Notes: generated from the letters alone by a model not told the origin. Counted from the first letter of the stretch, positions 9,125 through 20,506 are shown. The stretch: DNA of 51,764 nt from an uncultured Pelagibacteraceae bacterium (GCA_902600245.1 CACKIQ010000003.1:1-51764), one strand, 5' to 3'. Made by a program: numbers and translations.

Positions 9125-10282
9125 ATGGGTTTTATTTGGAATTATCCAACCACTATGTGGATAGGAGAAAATAGAATTGAAGATTTATCCTCAGCTTGTA
9201 AAGAGTTAAATATTTCAAATCCATTATTTGTAACAGACAAAGATTTAATTAACTTAGATTTAATAAAAAATATAACATTAAGATTAAAAAAAAGTTTCAA
9301 AAATTTAGCTATCTTTTCTAATTTTACGGGAAATCCAATTGGAGAAAACGTAGAAGAAGGTGTTAAAGCTTATAATGCCGCGGATTGTGATGGTGTAATA
9401 GCTTTAGGGGGAGGAAGTGGTTTAGATGTTGGAAAAGCAATTGCATTTATGTGTAATCAATCTCGACCGTTATGGGATTTCGAAGATATTGGTGATTATT
9501 GGACAAGAGCAGATAGTTCTAAAATTTCAAAAATTATTGCAGTTCCAACCACTGCCGGGACAGGATCCGAAACTGGTAGAGCATCTGCAATTATAAATAA
9601 AGAAACAGGTGCAAAAAAAATTATTTTTCACCCAAAAATGTTACCTTCGATTGTGATTTTAGATCCTATACTTACATTAGATTTGTCTCCAAGATTAACA
9701 GCAGCAACTGGAATGGATGCACTTGCACATAATTTAGAAGCGTTTTGTGCACCAGGATATCATCCAATGGCTGATGGTATGGCAATAGAAGGAATGAAAC
9801 TAATTAAAAATTCATTAATTAAAGCATTCATAAATGGAAAAGATGTTAAGGCTAGAATGGATTTACTTTCTGCAGCTTCAATGGGCTCGACTGCATTTCA
9901 GAAGGGACTGGGAGCAATTCACTCATTGAGCCACCCTATAAATGGCAAATTTAATGTTCACCATGGTTTATCTAACGCAATATTTATGCCTTATGTTTTA
10001 ACATTTAATAAATCTTCAATTCAAAATAAAATAATTTCGATTTGTGATTATCTTAATTTAAATAAAAATTTTGATAGTTTTTTAAATTGGATTTTAGAAT
10101 TAAGAAATAACTTAAATATTCCACATAAATTGTCAGATGTAATGGATTGTAATAAGATTGATTTAGATGAACTTTCCTTTATGGCATTTGAAGATCCATC
10201 TACAGGAGGAAATCCTAAAAAATTAAGTCAAAATGATCTAAAAGCAATGTATATAAAAAGCATTTCTGGAGAATTATTTTAA
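9125..10282 (+). CDS. Iron-containing alcohol dehydrogenase
   Basis: GGGSGLDVGKA, PTTAGTGSE, GMDALAHNLEAF, HSLSHPINGKFNVHHGLSNAIFMPYV. Confidence 0.92.
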   Translation: MGFIWNYPTTMWIGENRIEDLSSACKELNISNPLFVTDKDLINLDLIKNITLRLKKSFKNLAIFSNFTGNPIGENVEEGVKAYNAADCDGVIALGGGSGLDVGKAIAFMCNQSRPLWDFEDIGDYWTRADSSKISKIIAVPTTAGTGSETGRASAIINKETGAKKIIFHPKMLPSIVILDPILTLDLSPRLTAATGMDALAHNLEAFCAPGYHPMADGMAIEGMKLIKNSLIKAFINGKDVKARMDLLSAASMGSTAFQKGLGAIHSLSHPINGKFNVHHGLSNAIFMPYVLTFNKSSIQNKIISICDYLNLNKNFDSFLNWILELRNNLNIPHKLSDVMDCNKIDLDELSFMAFEDPSTGGNPKKLSQNDLKAMYIKSISGELF

Positions 10283-11070
10283 TGAAAAAAATATTAATTG
10301 TAGAAGGAAACTTACGAGAAGAAAATCAAAGCTTTTCTGCAGCTGGTATTCAAACACACACAGAAAGCCTTAAGGATAGTTTGGCGTATTTTACAGATAA
10401 ATTAGAAACCCATGTGGTTAATCCTTCATCAGATGAAAATATTGATAAAAATATTGATGTACTCGAAAGCTACGACGGTCTTATTTGGGGAGGAAGTAGT
10501 TTAAACATCTACAATAATACACCGGAAATAAAAAGACAAATTGATTTTATGAAAGAGTGTCAAAAAAAAATCAAAAAAATTTTAGCAATTTGTTGGGGTA
10601 TGCAAGTCGCTGTGACCGCAGCGGGCGGGGAAGTAAAAAAGGCGACAAAAGGATCTCATAGAGGCATTGCATCTAATATAGAAATTAATGAAAATGGTTT
10701 AAATCATCCACTTTATAAAAATAAAGATAAAATATTTAATACACCAGCATTTAATTTTGATGAAGTAGTAACAATGCCAGAAAATTCGATTTTATTAGCC
10801 TCAAACTCAATTAATAACGTGCAAGGAATAAATTTTAAAGTTCTAAATTGTAATGTGTGGGGTCTCCAATACCACCCTGAGATTACTTATAATAAAATGA
10901 TCAATTTGATTATTTTTAGAAAAAAAAGACTTTTAGAAAAAGGTGCTTTTAAAAATGAGAATGAAATAGAGGACCATATTGTGCATATTGAAAAAGAAAA
11001 TAAAAAATTAGATAAAATTTCAAGAATGAGAGAATTAGAAAATTGGCTTAATTATCTTAATTTAGAATAA
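10282..11070 (+). CDS. Class I glutamine amidotransferase (GMP-synthase-GATase-like, stand-alone)
   Basis: [13 protein letters not shown], nucleophile elbow [22 protein letters not shown]; start overlaps the upstream ADH stop. Confidence 0.85.
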   Translation: MKKILIVEGNLREENQSFSAAGIQTHTESLKDSLAYFTDKLETHVVNPSSDENIDKNIDVLESYDGLIWGGSSLNIYNNTPEIKRQIDFMKECQKKIKKILAICWGMQVAVTAAGGEVKKATKGSHRGIASNIEINENGLNHPLYKNKDKIFNTPAFNFDEVVTMPENSILLASNSINNVQGINFKVLNCNVWGLQYHPEITYNKMINLIIFRKKRLLEKGAFKNENEIEDHIVHIEKENKKLDKISRMRELENWLNYLNLE

Positions 11071-12744
11071 TCCTTCAATCTCACCCTTATCATTTAATTT
11101 AATAGAGTCTGCGGCGGGAACTCTAGGAAGACCTGGCATAGTCATGATTTCACCGCAAACAACAACTATAAATTCAGCGCCAGAGGAAAGTCTTACCTCC
11201 CGCACAGGCAAAACATGACCTGTAGGAGCTCCTTTTAAATTTGGATCAGTTGAAAAACTATATTGTGTTTTTGCAACACAAACAGGTAACTTTCCATAAC
11301 CTTTTTCTTCAAATTCTTTTAGCTGTTGTCTTACTTTTGTATCTGCTACTACTTCTGAAGCGCTATACATTTCTTGAGCAATTTTTTCTATTTTTTTGAA
11401 TAATGGGAGATCATCTTCATATAAAAATTTAAATGTATCTTTTTTATCTTCACAAATTTCTACAACATTTTTAGCTAGTTCAACGGTTCCATCGCTTCCA
11501 TTAGACCAATGAGTACATTTAGAAGCTTTTACACCTTGGGTCTCACAAAAATCTAACAAAGTTTTCATTTCACTCTCTGTATCAGTAATAAAATGATTTA
11601 CAGCAACAGTAACAGGTAATCCGAATTTTCTAATATTATTTATGTGTCTTCGTAAATTCACTAATCCATCTTTTAATGCGGATACATTTTCTTTTTTTAA
11701 ATCTTCTTTATTAACTCCTCCATGCATTTTAAGAGCCCTAATAGTTGCTACAATAACTACACAGTCTGGTTTAAGTCCTGATTTTCTACATTTAATGTTT
11801 AAAAATTTTTCAGCTCCTAAATCTGCTCCAAATCCTGCTTCCGTTACAACATAGTCAGACAATTTAAGACCCGCTTTTGTTGCAATTACAGAATTACATC
11901 CATGAGCTATATTTGCAAAAGGTCCACCATGAATTATTGCTGGATTATTTTCCAAAGTTTGAGTTACATTTGGTCTAATTGCTTCTTTAAGTAAAACAGT
12001 CATTGGACCCTGTGCATTTAAATCTTTTGCATAAATAGATTGTCTATCTCTTGTATATCCAATTGTAATATTTCCAATTCTGTTTTCTAAATCTTTTAAG
12101 TCTGTAGCTAAGCAAAAAATAGCCATTAATTCAGATGCAACAGTGATATCAAAACTGTCTTGTCTTGGATAACCGTTGGCTACTCCACCAAGATCAACAA
12201 TTATTGATCTTAAGGATCTATCGTTCATATCCATTACTCTTCTCCAAACAACTCTTCTTACGTCAATATTAAGTTTGTTACCCCAATAAATATGATTATC
12301 AATTAATGCAGATAATAAATTATGAGCTGATGTAATAGCGTGAAAGTCACCAGTAAAATGAAGATTAATTTGTTCCATTGGTACTACTTGTGCATAACCA
12401 CCTCCAGCAGCACCACCCTTCATTCCAAAAGACGGACCAAGACTTGGCTCTCTTAAACAGACAATAGATTTTTTTCCTATTTTATTTAAACCGTCATTTA
12501 AACCAACTGAGGTTGTGGTTTTACCCTCACCAGCTGGAGTAGGGGTAATTGCAGTAACTAAAATTAGTTTACCGTTTTCTTTTTTAAGAGTATTTAAATA
12601 TTCCAGATTTATTTTTGCTATGTGTCTACCCATTGGGCTAAAAGCAAAATTTTCGTCTGGTACACCAACTTTCGATAGAATATCTTTTATGGGTTGCATC
12701 TTAGCTTCCCGAGCTATTTGGATGTCAGATTTTACTTCAGCCAT
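11062..12744 (-). CDS. fhs: Formate-tetrahydrofolate ligase
   Basis: [75 protein letters not shown]. Confidence 0.97.
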   Translation of the reverse strand: MAEVKSDIQIAREAKMQPIKDILSKVGVPDENFAFSPMGRHIAKINLEYLNTLKKENGKLILVTAITPTPAGEGKTTTSVGLNDGLNKIGKKSIVCLREPSLGPSFGMKGGAAGGGYAQVVPMEQINLHFTGDFHAITSAHNLLSALIDNHIYWGNKLNIDVRRVVWRRVMDMNDRSLRSIIVDLGGVANGYPRQDSFDITVASELMAIFCLATDLKDLENRIGNITIGYTRDRQSIYAKDLNAQGPMTVLLKEAIRPNVTQTLENNPAIIHGGPFANIAHGCNSVIATKAGLKLSDYVVTEAGFGADLGAEKFLNIKCRKSGLKPDCVVIVATIRALKMHGGVNKEDLKKENVSALKDGLVNLRRHINNIRKFGLPVTVAVNHFITDTESEMKTLLDFCETQGVKASKCTHWSNGSDGTVELAKNVVEICEDKKDTFKFLYEDDLPLFKKIEKIAQEMYSASEVVADTKVRQQLKEFEEKGYGKLPVCVAKTQYSFSTDPNLKGAPTGHVLPVREVRLSSGAEFIVVVCGEIMTMPGLPRVPAADSIKLNDKGEIEGLF

Positions 12745-12873
12745 AAATAATCAAATAAATTAAAAGTTTTTTATCTGTGACTTCTTATCCTTTTTTGTTA
12801 TTTTTGGAAACTTCTAAAAAATATATATAAAAAAAATAAGCACTATTTAAATTGATTGTTATAAAATTATAAA

Positions 12874-14130
12874 ATGCAAAAATATTCTATATTTAACTTA
12901 GTCAAAAACGCTTTTTCTAACCATGAAAATTGGGATCTGGCATGGAAAGACCCTACACCAAAAGAGGAATATGATGTTGTAATAATAGGTGGTGGAGGCC
13001 ACGGACTAGCTACAGCCTATTATCTAGCTAAAGAACATAATATTACAAATGTAGCAATTATAGAAAAAGGTTGGATAGGTGGTGGAAACGTTGGACGTAA
13101 CACTACGATAATTAGATCAAATTATATGCATGATGAAAATGGTCTTTTCAGTGAGTTTGGAATGGATTTGTGGAGAAAGATGAGTCAAGATTTAAACTAT
13201 AACGTAATGTTCTCACCAAGAGGAATAATTAATCTTGCACACTCTGATGCACAAATGAATGCTTATGCAAGAAGAGGAAATTCAATGAGATTAAATGGAA
13301 TTGATGCAGTTTTACTTAACAGAGAACAAGTTAAAGAAATAATTCCAATGGCCGATTTTTCTGAAAATGTAAGGTTTCCTATTTTTGGAGGATTGATGCA
13401 GCCAAGTGCAGGTACAGCAAGACATGATGCAGTTGCATGGGGCTATGCACGTCAAGCAGACTCCATGGGTGTAGATATAATACAAAATTGTGAAGTAATT
13501 GGATTTGATGTTGTTGCTGGTAAAATAAAAGGAATTAGAACCTCAAGAGGAAATATTAAATCAAAAAAAATTGGGTTGTGTGTTGCTGGTAGCACAAATA
13601 TTTTAGCTGAAAAGTTAAATATGACGTTACCTATAGAAACTCATTTGCTTCAAGCATGTGTTTCAGAACCAGTAAAACCTGTTTTAGATAATGTAGTAAC
13701 CTTTGGTGCAGGTCATTTTTATATAAGTCAATCTGATAAAGGTGAAATGGTAATGGGTGGTGATCTTGATGGATATAATAGTTATGCTCAAAGAGGAAAC
13801 TTACCAACATTACAACATGTATTGACCGAGGGAATAGCGATGATGCCCTTTTTAAGTAAATTAAAAATGCTTAGAACATGGGGCGGTATCATGGATATGT
13901 CTATGGATGGATCACCAATTATTGATAAAACACATATTGAAGGTCTGTATTTAAATTGTGGATGGTGTTATGGTGGTTTTAAAGCTACTCCTGCATCAGG
14001 TTGGACATTTGCACATACGATTGCACAAGATAGAGTTCACGAATTAAATGCTGGTTATAGTTTAGATAGATTTAGCACGGGTCACCTTATTGATGAAAAA
14101 GGACTTGGTACTAAAACCTGGATATCATAA
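12874..14130 (+). CDS. soxB: Sarcosine oxidase beta subunit
   Basis: YDVVIIGGGGHGLATAYYLAKEH; GRNTTIIRSNYMHDEN; followed by delta, alpha and gamma genes. Confidence 0.92.
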   Translation: MQKYSIFNLVKNAFSNHENWDLAWKDPTPKEEYDVVIIGGGGHGLATAYYLAKEHNITNVAIIEKGWIGGGNVGRNTTIIRSNYMHDENGLFSEFGMDLWRKMSQDLNYNVMFSPRGIINLAHSDAQMNAYARRGNSMRLNGIDAVLLNREQVKEIIPMADFSENVRFPIFGGLMQPSAGTARHDAVAWGYARQADSMGVDIIQNCEVIGFDVVAGKIKGIRTSRGNIKSKKIGLCVAGSTNILAEKLNMTLPIETHLLQACVSEPVKPVLDNVVTFGAGHFYISQSDKGEMVMGGDLDGYNSYAQRGNLPTLQHVLTEGIAMMPFLSKLKMLRTWGGIMDMSMDGSPIIDKTHIEGLYLNCGWCYGGFKATPASGWTFAHTIAQDRVHELNAGYSLDRFSTGHLIDEKGLGTKTWIS

Positions 14131-14403
14131 ATGCTTTATATTAACTGCCCGCATTGTGGAATGAGATCTCAAAATGAATTTTCATATGGTGGAGATGCAA
14201 GTGTTAAAAGGCCAAGCTTAAATAAAGAAGTATCTGATCAAGAATGGGATAACTTTGTTTACAATAGGAAAAGCTTAAGAGGAAAACATTTAGAGCTTTG
14301 GCAACATATTTCTGGATGTAGACAATGGATTAAAGTTGAGAGGGACACATCTACACACGAAATATTTAGAACTTTTAAAGCTGACGAGGAAGTTGCAAAG
14401 TGA
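14131..14403 (+). CDS. soxD: Sarcosine oxidase delta subunit
   Basis: INCPHCGMRSQNEFSYGGDA; ...HISGCRQWIKVERDT; operon position. Confidence 0.92.
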   Translation: MLYINCPHCGMRSQNEFSYGGDASVKRPSLNKEVSDQEWDNFVYNRKSLRGKHLELWQHISGCRQWIKVERDTSTHEIFRTFKADEEVAK

Positions 14404-17396
14404 CTCAAGGCTTTAGAATTGAAAATGGTGGATTAATAGATAGGAATAAAAAGCTATCTTTTAAATTCAACGGCAAAAAATATTTTGGCTACGAGGGTGA
14501 TACCTTGGCATCAGCTTTGTTGGCAAATGGAGTTCATTTAGTAGGGAGAAGTTTTAAATATCACAGACCAAGAGGCTTCTTTGGAGCTGGGGTTGATGAA
14601 CCATATGCGGTAGTTCAACTTTATAGAAATGGAGAAACAGAGCCAAACATCAAAGCTACAGAACAAGAACTTTTTGAAGGTTTGGAGGCAAAAAGTGTTA
14701 ATTGTTGGCCAAGTGTGAATTTTGATATTGGTGCGATAAATAATTTTTTAAAAATTTTTTTACCAGCAGGTTTTTATTATAAAACTTTTATGTGGCCAAA
14801 AAGTTTTTGGTATCGAATTTACGAGCCTTTCATAAGGAAGGCTGCGGGTTTAGGTGTTGCTTCAATTGATCATGATAAAGAGAGATATGAGCATAAATAT
14901 GAGTATTGTGATTTGCTAATTGCAGGTTCAGGACCATCAGGATTAGCAGGCGCATATGCTGCAGCTAAAAATGGTGCAAAAGTAATATTAGCGGAAGACA
15001 AACCTAGATTTGGAGGATCTTTACTAACTAGTGACGTAAATATTGGTAATCAATCAGGAAAGGATTGGGCCGAAGGAATGATCACAGAATTAAAGGCTAT
15101 GCCAAACGTTGTTGTAAAAAATAGATCTCAAATTTTTGGATACTACGATCATAATATGCTTGTAATGTCTGAAAAGGTAAGTGATCATTTACCAAAGACT
15201 AAAAAATATCATCCGAATAAAAGATTATGGTATATTCGTGCAAAGGAAGTTTTAATTTCTTCTGGATCTATAGAAAGACCTATTGTTTTTGGAAACAACG
15301 ATACTCCTGGAGTTATGCTTTCTTCAGCTGCAAAAGAATATTTAAAGGTATATGGAGTATTAGTTGGAAGAAAACCACTAGTATTTACAAATAACGATAG
15401 TGGATATGAAACAGCAATTGAATTTAAAAAACATGGAGTAGATCCAATTATCTTAGATACTCGAAAAAATCCTAAATCAGAAATAATTGATGAAGCAAAA
15501 AATTTAGGTATTCATATTAAAAATTCTTATGTAGTAGCTGCAGCACAAGGATACAAAAAAGTAAAATCAGCGGATATTGCAAGCATATCTGATGACAAAA
15601 AACAACTTGGAAAAATAGAAAATATTCAATGTGATTGTATTTGTGTTTCTGGTTTTTGGACACCAACCATTCATTTAGCTTCACAATCAGGCAACAAAAC
15701 AAAATTCAAAGAAGAAATTGATGCATTTGTACCTGGAACATCAAAACAAAATGAAACTTCTTTAGGTGCAGCTAATGGAATATTTTCACTTGAGGAAACT
15801 TTAAAGACTTCATTTAAAGCAGGAGGCGAATTATCAAAAAAAATTACTGAAAATGAAAACAATGTAGCTATACCAAATGTTGTTGAAAAAAAATCTTCTC
15901 AACATGATAAATTTTGGTGTGTTCCATTACCTAAAGGAAAAAATTATAAAAGATTTTTAGATTTTCAGAATGATGTTGCAGTTTCGGATATAGAAATAGC
16001 TTTGAGAGAAGGTTATCGTTCGATTGAGCACGTAAAGAGGTACACAACCCTTGGTATGGCAACAGACCAAGGTAAAACAAGTAATCTTAATGGACTCCAA
16101 TTAGTTTCTGAAATAGAAAATAAAGTAGTCCCAGCTGTTGGTCATACTACTTTTAGACCACCTTATACTCCAATTTCAATTGGCGCTATCGTTGGCAGAG
16201 AAGTAGGCAAACATACAAAACCAACTCGTAAATCTCCAATTCATACATGGCATGAAAAAAATAACGCAGTTTTTGTTGATGCAGGTGTTTGGTTAAGGCC
16301 AAGATATTACAAAAGAGGAAATGAAAATTTATTTGAAGCCTCTAAAAGAGAAGCTAAAAATGTTAGAACAAATGTTGGCGTTTGTGATGTAACGACTTTA
16401 GGAAAAATAGATGTTAAGGGTCCTGATGCAGCAGAGTTTTTAAATAGAGTTTATACTAATGCATGGTTAAAACTTCCAGTTGGTAAAGCTCGATATGGGG
16501 TAATGTTAAGAGAAGATGGAATAGTAATGGATGATGGAACTACAACTAGAATCTCTGAAAATCATTATCATATGACCACTACTACAGCTCAAGCTGCAAA
16601 TGTATTATCTCATTTAGAGTATTATTTACAATTAGTATGGCCAGAACTAAATGTAAATGTGGTTTCAACAACCGAGCAATGGGCAGGAGCAGCTATTGCT
16701 GGACCAAAATCAAGAGATTTATTACAAAAATTATTCCCAAATTCTGATGTCTCAAATGAGGGTTTGCCATTTATGGGTTATACCGAAGCAGATTTATTTG
16801 GTGTTAAAGCAAGAATATTTCGAATTTCATTTTCAGGAGAGCTTGCTTATGAGGTAAATGTTGTGTCAGATTATGGAAACTTTATGTGGGAAAAAATAAT
16901 TGAAATCGGTGAAGAATTTAAAATTCAACCATACGGCACTGAGGCATTATCAACTTTAAGAATTGAAATGGGACATGTTGCTGGATCAGAACTTGATGGC
17001 AGAACAATTCCTTATGATACTGCTTTAGAAGGTCTTGTAAGCAAAAAGAAGGATTTTATTGGAAAAAGATCATTGCAAAAGTCTGCTTTTACAGCAGAAG
17101 ATAGACAAAGAATAGTAGGGGTAGTTCCTATAGATAAAAAAACAAGTATACCAGAAGGCTCACATTTAGTTAAAGATGCTAAAGCACCATTACCAAATCC
17201 TAAGTTAGGTCATATCTCTGCATCATGTTGGAGCGTTGAATATGATAACCCTTTTTCATTAGCAATATTGAAAAATGGAAAAAATATGATTGGAGAAAAA
17301 TTATTTGCAATGTCTCCATTAAAAAATAAAATAATACCAGTTGAGATAGTTTCATCGCACTACGTAGATCCAAAAGGTGAAAGGGTAAGATCATGA
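14400..17396 (+). CDS. soxA: Sarcosine oxidase alpha subunit
   Basis: N-terminal FNGKKYFGYEGDTLASALLANGVHLVGRSFKYHRPRG, FAD motif GSGPSGLAGAYAAAKNGAKVILAED, C-terminal GcvT-like domain. GTG start overlapping soxD. Confidence 0.93.
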   Translation: MTQGFRIENGGLIDRNKKLSFKFNGKKYFGYEGDTLASALLANGVHLVGRSFKYHRPRGFFGAGVDEPYAVVQLYRNGETEPNIKATEQELFEGLEAKSVNCWPSVNFDIGAINNFLKIFLPAGFYYKTFMWPKSFWYRIYEPFIRKAAGLGVASIDHDKERYEHKYEYCDLLIAGSGPSGLAGAYAAAKNGAKVILAEDKPRFGGSLLTSDVNIGNQSGKDWAEGMITELKAMPNVVVKNRSQIFGYYDHNMLVMSEKVSDHLPKTKKYHPNKRLWYIRAKEVLISSGSIERPIVFGNNDTPGVMLSSAAKEYLKVYGVLVGRKPLVFTNNDSGYETAIEFKKHGVDPIILDTRKNPKSEIIDEAKNLGIHIKNSYVVAAAQGYKKVKSADIASISDDKKQLGKIENIQCDCICVSGFWTPTIHLASQSGNKTKFKEEIDAFVPGTSKQNETSLGAANGIFSLEETLKTSFKAGGELSKKITENENNVAIPNVVEKKSSQHDKFWCVPLPKGKNYKRFLDFQNDVAVSDIEIALREGYRSIEHVKRYTTLGMATDQGKTSNLNGLQLVSEIENKVVPAVGHTTFRPPYTPISIGAIVGREVGKHTKPTRKSPIHTWHEKNNAVFVDAGVWLRPRYYKRGNENLFEASKREAKNVRTNVGVCDVTTLGKIDVKGPDAAEFLNRVYTNAWLKLPVGKARYGVMLREDGIVMDDGTTTRISENHYHMTTTTAQAANVLSHLEYYLQLVWPELNVNVVSTTEQWAGAAIAGPKSRDLLQKLFPNSDVSNEGLPFMGYTEADLFGVKARIFRISFSGELAYEVNVVSDYGNFMWEKIIEIGEEFKIQPYGTEALSTLRIEMGHVAGSELDGRTIPYDTALEGLVSKKKDFIGKRSLQKSAFTAEDRQRIVGVVPIDKKTSIPEGSHLVKDAKAPLPNPKLGHISASCWSVEYDNPFSLAILKNGKNMIGEKLFAMSPLKNKIIPVEIVSSHYVDPKGERVRS

Positions 17397-17980
17397 GTTT
17401 AATTTCAGCTTTGGCAAATGTTCACATTACTGGTCAATTTGGAGATCACGAAGGTAAGAATGAAAATGATTTACTTAAAGTAAGTGAAATTAAAAATTTA
17501 CTGATAGTTCAAATAGCACAATATAAAAATTCCTCAGTTTCTTTTGAGAGTATTGATATTGATGGTTTAAAAATAAAAAATGAACCTTTAACTGTAACAT
17601 CTAATCAAAACACAAGAATTATGTGGAGTGGACCTAAGAACTGGCTTTTAGTTTCGTCGAAAAGAGATCTTAAAAAAAATATTTTAGATAAATTTAAAGA
17701 TACAGATTTTGCTGTAACAGATTTATCGCATTCAAGAGCTATAATTGAAATCGAGGGAAAAGAAACAATTGAAGTTTTAAAAAAAGGTTGTCCGTTTAAT
17801 TTTAATACACTAAAAAAAAATAATTCAATTAATTCTACTTATAATGGAATAGCGCTTATAGTTGATAAAATTGATGAAGAGCCTAATAAAGTAAGATTGT
17901 TTACTTTAAGAAGTTTTGGAGAGTCTTTGTATCACTCAATTACTGATGCTTCGCTAGAGTTTGGATATAGATCTTTGTAA
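17393..17980 (+). CDS. soxG: Sarcosine oxidase gamma subunit
   Basis: Operon position; small GcvT-like protein with WSGPKNWLLVS and DLSHSRAIIEIEG. Confidence 0.85.
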   Translation: MSLISALANVHITGQFGDHEGKNENDLLKVSEIKNLLIVQIAQYKNSSVSFESIDIDGLKIKNEPLTVTSNQNTRIMWSGPKNWLLVSSKRDLKKNILDKFKDTDFAVTDLSHSRAIIEIEGKETIEVLKKGCPFNFNTLKKNNSINSTYNGIALIVDKIDEEPNKVRLFTLRSFGESLYHSITDASLEFGYRSL

Positions 17981-17990
17981 TTTAAAATTA

Positions 17991-18839
17991 TTAATCTCTA
18001 GTAGCAATATAAACACCAATAGAGGTTATTAAAAATCCAATTAGATCTAATTTAGTAAAACTTTCATTCAAAAAAAGCCATGCCATAAAAGCTGATGTAG
18101 CAGGAATTAAGAAAAATATAGAAACAGTTTTACTAGCTGAATTGTTTTTTATTAAATACATCAATATTGTAAAAGCACCGAATGACACCATAAATATCTG
18201 ATGACTCATTGCTAATATAAATGTTTTTGAAAAGTCAATATATGGATCGATAAATAAAACTATTATTAACAAATGAAACAAGCAACCTCCAAGTGCTTGA
18301 TTCATATTGTTGATCGACAAAGGTAGGTTGTTACTTAATTTTTTTTGCCATAACGTAGAAAATGTAATTGCTAACAACGCTATTACCGTAGCAACCAACC
18401 CAGCTGTTGGTATCTTAGAACCCACATCAAAACCTAGTACTAGGCCTGCTCCAATAAATCCCAATAAAACACCTAGCCACTGCTTGACAGATACTTTTTC
18501 ATTTAAAATTGGACCACTTAATGCATTTGTAAGAACTGGCTGTAGAGTTACTATTAATGCAGCTATGCTCGTAGGCATACCTATTGAAATTGAATAAAAT
18601 ACACCTCCAAGATAGAAACCATGAAAAAGGACACCACTAAAAAAGGACTCAAAAAAGTTTTTTTTACTAACCAAAATTTTTTGGTTTGAATAAACTGAGT
18701 ATAAAAAAAAACCAAAAGCAACTATAGCAAATCTAAAAGAAAGAGCTGAAAATGGATCGCTATTATCAATGATAGGTTTTGTAGTTATAAATGCGGATGA
18801 CCAAAGTAAAATAAAGATAAATGGAAATATTTTAGCCAT
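17991..18839 (-). CDS. EamA/DMT-superfamily transporter
   Basis: About 10 TM; FIFILLWSSAFITTKPIID; ...VLLGFIGAGLVLGFD. Confidence 0.85.
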   Translation of the reverse strand: MAKIFPFIFILLWSSAFITTKPIIDNSDPFSALSFRFAIVAFGFFLYSVYSNQKILVSKKNFFESFFSGVLFHGFYLGGVFYSISIGMPTSIAALIVTLQPVLTNALSGPILNEKVSVKQWLGVLLGFIGAGLVLGFDVGSKIPTAGLVATVIALLAITFSTLWQKKLSNNLPLSINNMNQALGGCLFHLLIIVLFIDPYIDFSKTFILAMSHQIFMVSFGAFTILMYLIKNNSASKTVSIFFLIPATSAFMAWLFLNESFTKLDLIGFLITSIGVYIATRD

Positions 18840-18947
18840 TATGTTTTATAAATTAATAATGAAAATAATCTCAATAATTTAACTTCTTTTTAAACATATT
18901 CTATCTTGAGTTGAATCTTAAATTATGTATTAATCTTTTCGTTATTT

Positions 18948-19244
18948 ATGAAAATATTAAAATTAATATTTTTTTCATTTAGTTTATTTTTTTTCTCAGG
19001 ATGTCTTCAAACTTCTGCTTTACTCGGTCCTGGTCTAACTGTTGCAACTTCAGGAAATGTATTACAAGCTGGTCTACAATATGGAGCAAACACGGCAGTA
19101 AAGAATGAAACTGGAGAATATCCAATAGAATATATTAAAAATTCAGTTGAGGAAAAAAATAATCAAAAAAAATTTTATGTTGATTTTAAAAATTTTATTG
19201 AAAATAGAATTCAAGCCTCAAGGAGAAAACTTTCTCTGGATTAG
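18948..19244 (+). CDS. Small putative lipoprotein
   Basis: Lipobox-like FFFSGC after a hydrophobic signal; TSALLGPGLTVATSGNVLQAGLQYGANTAVKNETG. Confidence 0.65.
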   Translation: MKILKLIFFSFSLFFFSGCLQTSALLGPGLTVATSGNVLQAGLQYGANTAVKNETGEYPIEYIKNSVEEKNNQKKFYVDFKNFIENRIQASRRKLSLD

Positions 19245-19245
19245 T

Positions 19246-19680
19246 TTATAAATTTAACTTAATCAATTTTTCTTGTTTGGTTTCTTTACACCACATTTCA
19301 TAACTTTCACATACCCTCCACAAATGATCAAATGCTCGCTGTGAAATTTCTAAAGGAAAATGACTTTTTGTATAATAAAGTTTTGGTATTTTCATTAAAA
19401 ATTTAATCATGGAGTCTTTTTGAAGTTCTAAGAGTCTTAAAGTTTCTTCATTAATTTTTTTTTTAGTAATTTGATCTATAAATTTGTTGTTCTTTAATTC
19501 TAAAAACCAGTTATCATGAAACTTTCCTGAACTTAATAAGTTATATTCTTCAGATGTCATGAAAATTTCAAATGCCTGTATGTTATTTACTTCAGGATTG
19601 CTTGATTTAATTTTAACAATATTTGAATAAACAAATTCTGCAGCCCTTAATACATACGGCTTTTCTGTCTTTTTAGACAT
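19246..19680 (-). CDS. Hypothetical protein
   Basis: Intact 144-aa ORF between genes; no family recognised. Confidence 0.65.
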   Translation of the reverse strand: MSKKTEKPYVLRAAEFVYSNIVKIKSSNPEVNNIQAFEIFMTSEEYNLLSSGKFHDNWFLELKNNKFIDQITKKKINEETLRLLELQKDSMIKFLMKIPKLYYTKSHFPLEISQRAFDHLWRVCESYEMWCKETKQEKLIKLNL

Positions 19681-19682
19681 AG

Positions 19683-20429
19683 TTAATTCTTATTTTTAAT
19701 CATAGCTGATTGAGCTAGAATTAAATTTGGATCTAAAAAAATTTTTGAAGATTTAATGTTTTTAAAAGATTTAAATGCAAAAATTGCAATTGGAAGCTCA
19801 GTGCAACCTAAAATTATTTTTTTGCATTTCATTTTTATTAAGGAATTAATTGCGGGTTTTATAGCTTTTGCAGCAGCTTTTACATTGCCCATTTTAACAA
19901 ATTTAATAGCTTTGTTTACTGATAATTTTTGAAGTTTGCTAGATGGCTCAATTAATTCATAATTTTTTTCAAAAAAATTTTTATAAACACCAGTTTTTAA
20001 AGTTCCCTCTGTTGCCAATAGACCTACTTTAGAATTTTTTTTACATTTTTTTTTTGTAAACTTGAAAACTTCTTTTGGCATATTAATTATTGGAATATTT
20101 ATTTTTTTTTGTAAATCATCAAACCAATAATGAGCTGTATTACAAGGTATAACTATAAATTTACATTTATTTTTCTCTAAAAGTTTACATCCTTTGAGTA
20201 AACTTTTTAAAACTTGAGTATATTTTTTCTTGCTAACTTTGTTGGTAAACCTGTTAGAAAGATTTTTAGTATGAGAACCTATCGACTCAGGCCTTCCAGG
20301 AATATTTGATTTATTATAAAGTAAAAATAATGGATACTCTTGGTCAATCTTCCCTCTATTTAGCACAGCAAGCTTGTTACAAAAATCAAGACCAGCTTGT
20401 GTTCCCATTCCACCTAAAATTCCAATCAT
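19683..20429 (-). CDS. Aspartate/glutamate racemase family protein
   Basis: MIGILGGMGTQAG; FIVIPCNTAHYW; KKIILGCTELPI, with both catalytic-type Cys motifs. Confidence 0.88.
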   Translation of the reverse strand: MIGILGGMGTQAGLDFCNKLAVLNRGKIDQEYPLFLLYNKSNIPGRPESIGSHTKNLSNRFTNKVSKKKYTQVLKSLLKGCKLLEKNKCKFIVIPCNTAHYWFDDLQKKINIPIINMPKEVFKFTKKKCKKNSKVGLLATEGTLKTGVYKNFFEKNYELIEPSSKLQKLSVNKAIKFVKMGNVKAAAKAIKPAINSLIKMKCKKIILGCTELPIAIFAFKSFKNIKSSKIFLDPNLILAQSAMIKNKN

Positions 20430-20506
20430 ATTTTTATAATTAAATAACTTTTGAATTTAAATCTATAATTATTAATTGTGTTTAAAGGTTGTTTTTTTAA
20501 ATTTGG

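Noticed and set aside
15517-15862. Two minus-strand ORFs antisense to soxA
   Set aside because: Overlap a clear sarcosine oxidase alpha reading frame; no independent start/RBS support.
12874-17980. N-methylglutamate dehydrogenase (mgdABCD) instead of soxBDAG
   Set aside because: Same folds, but no gmaS or mgsABC genes are seen nearby and the context is betaine/DMG metabolism; kept as sarcosine oxidase with a caveat.
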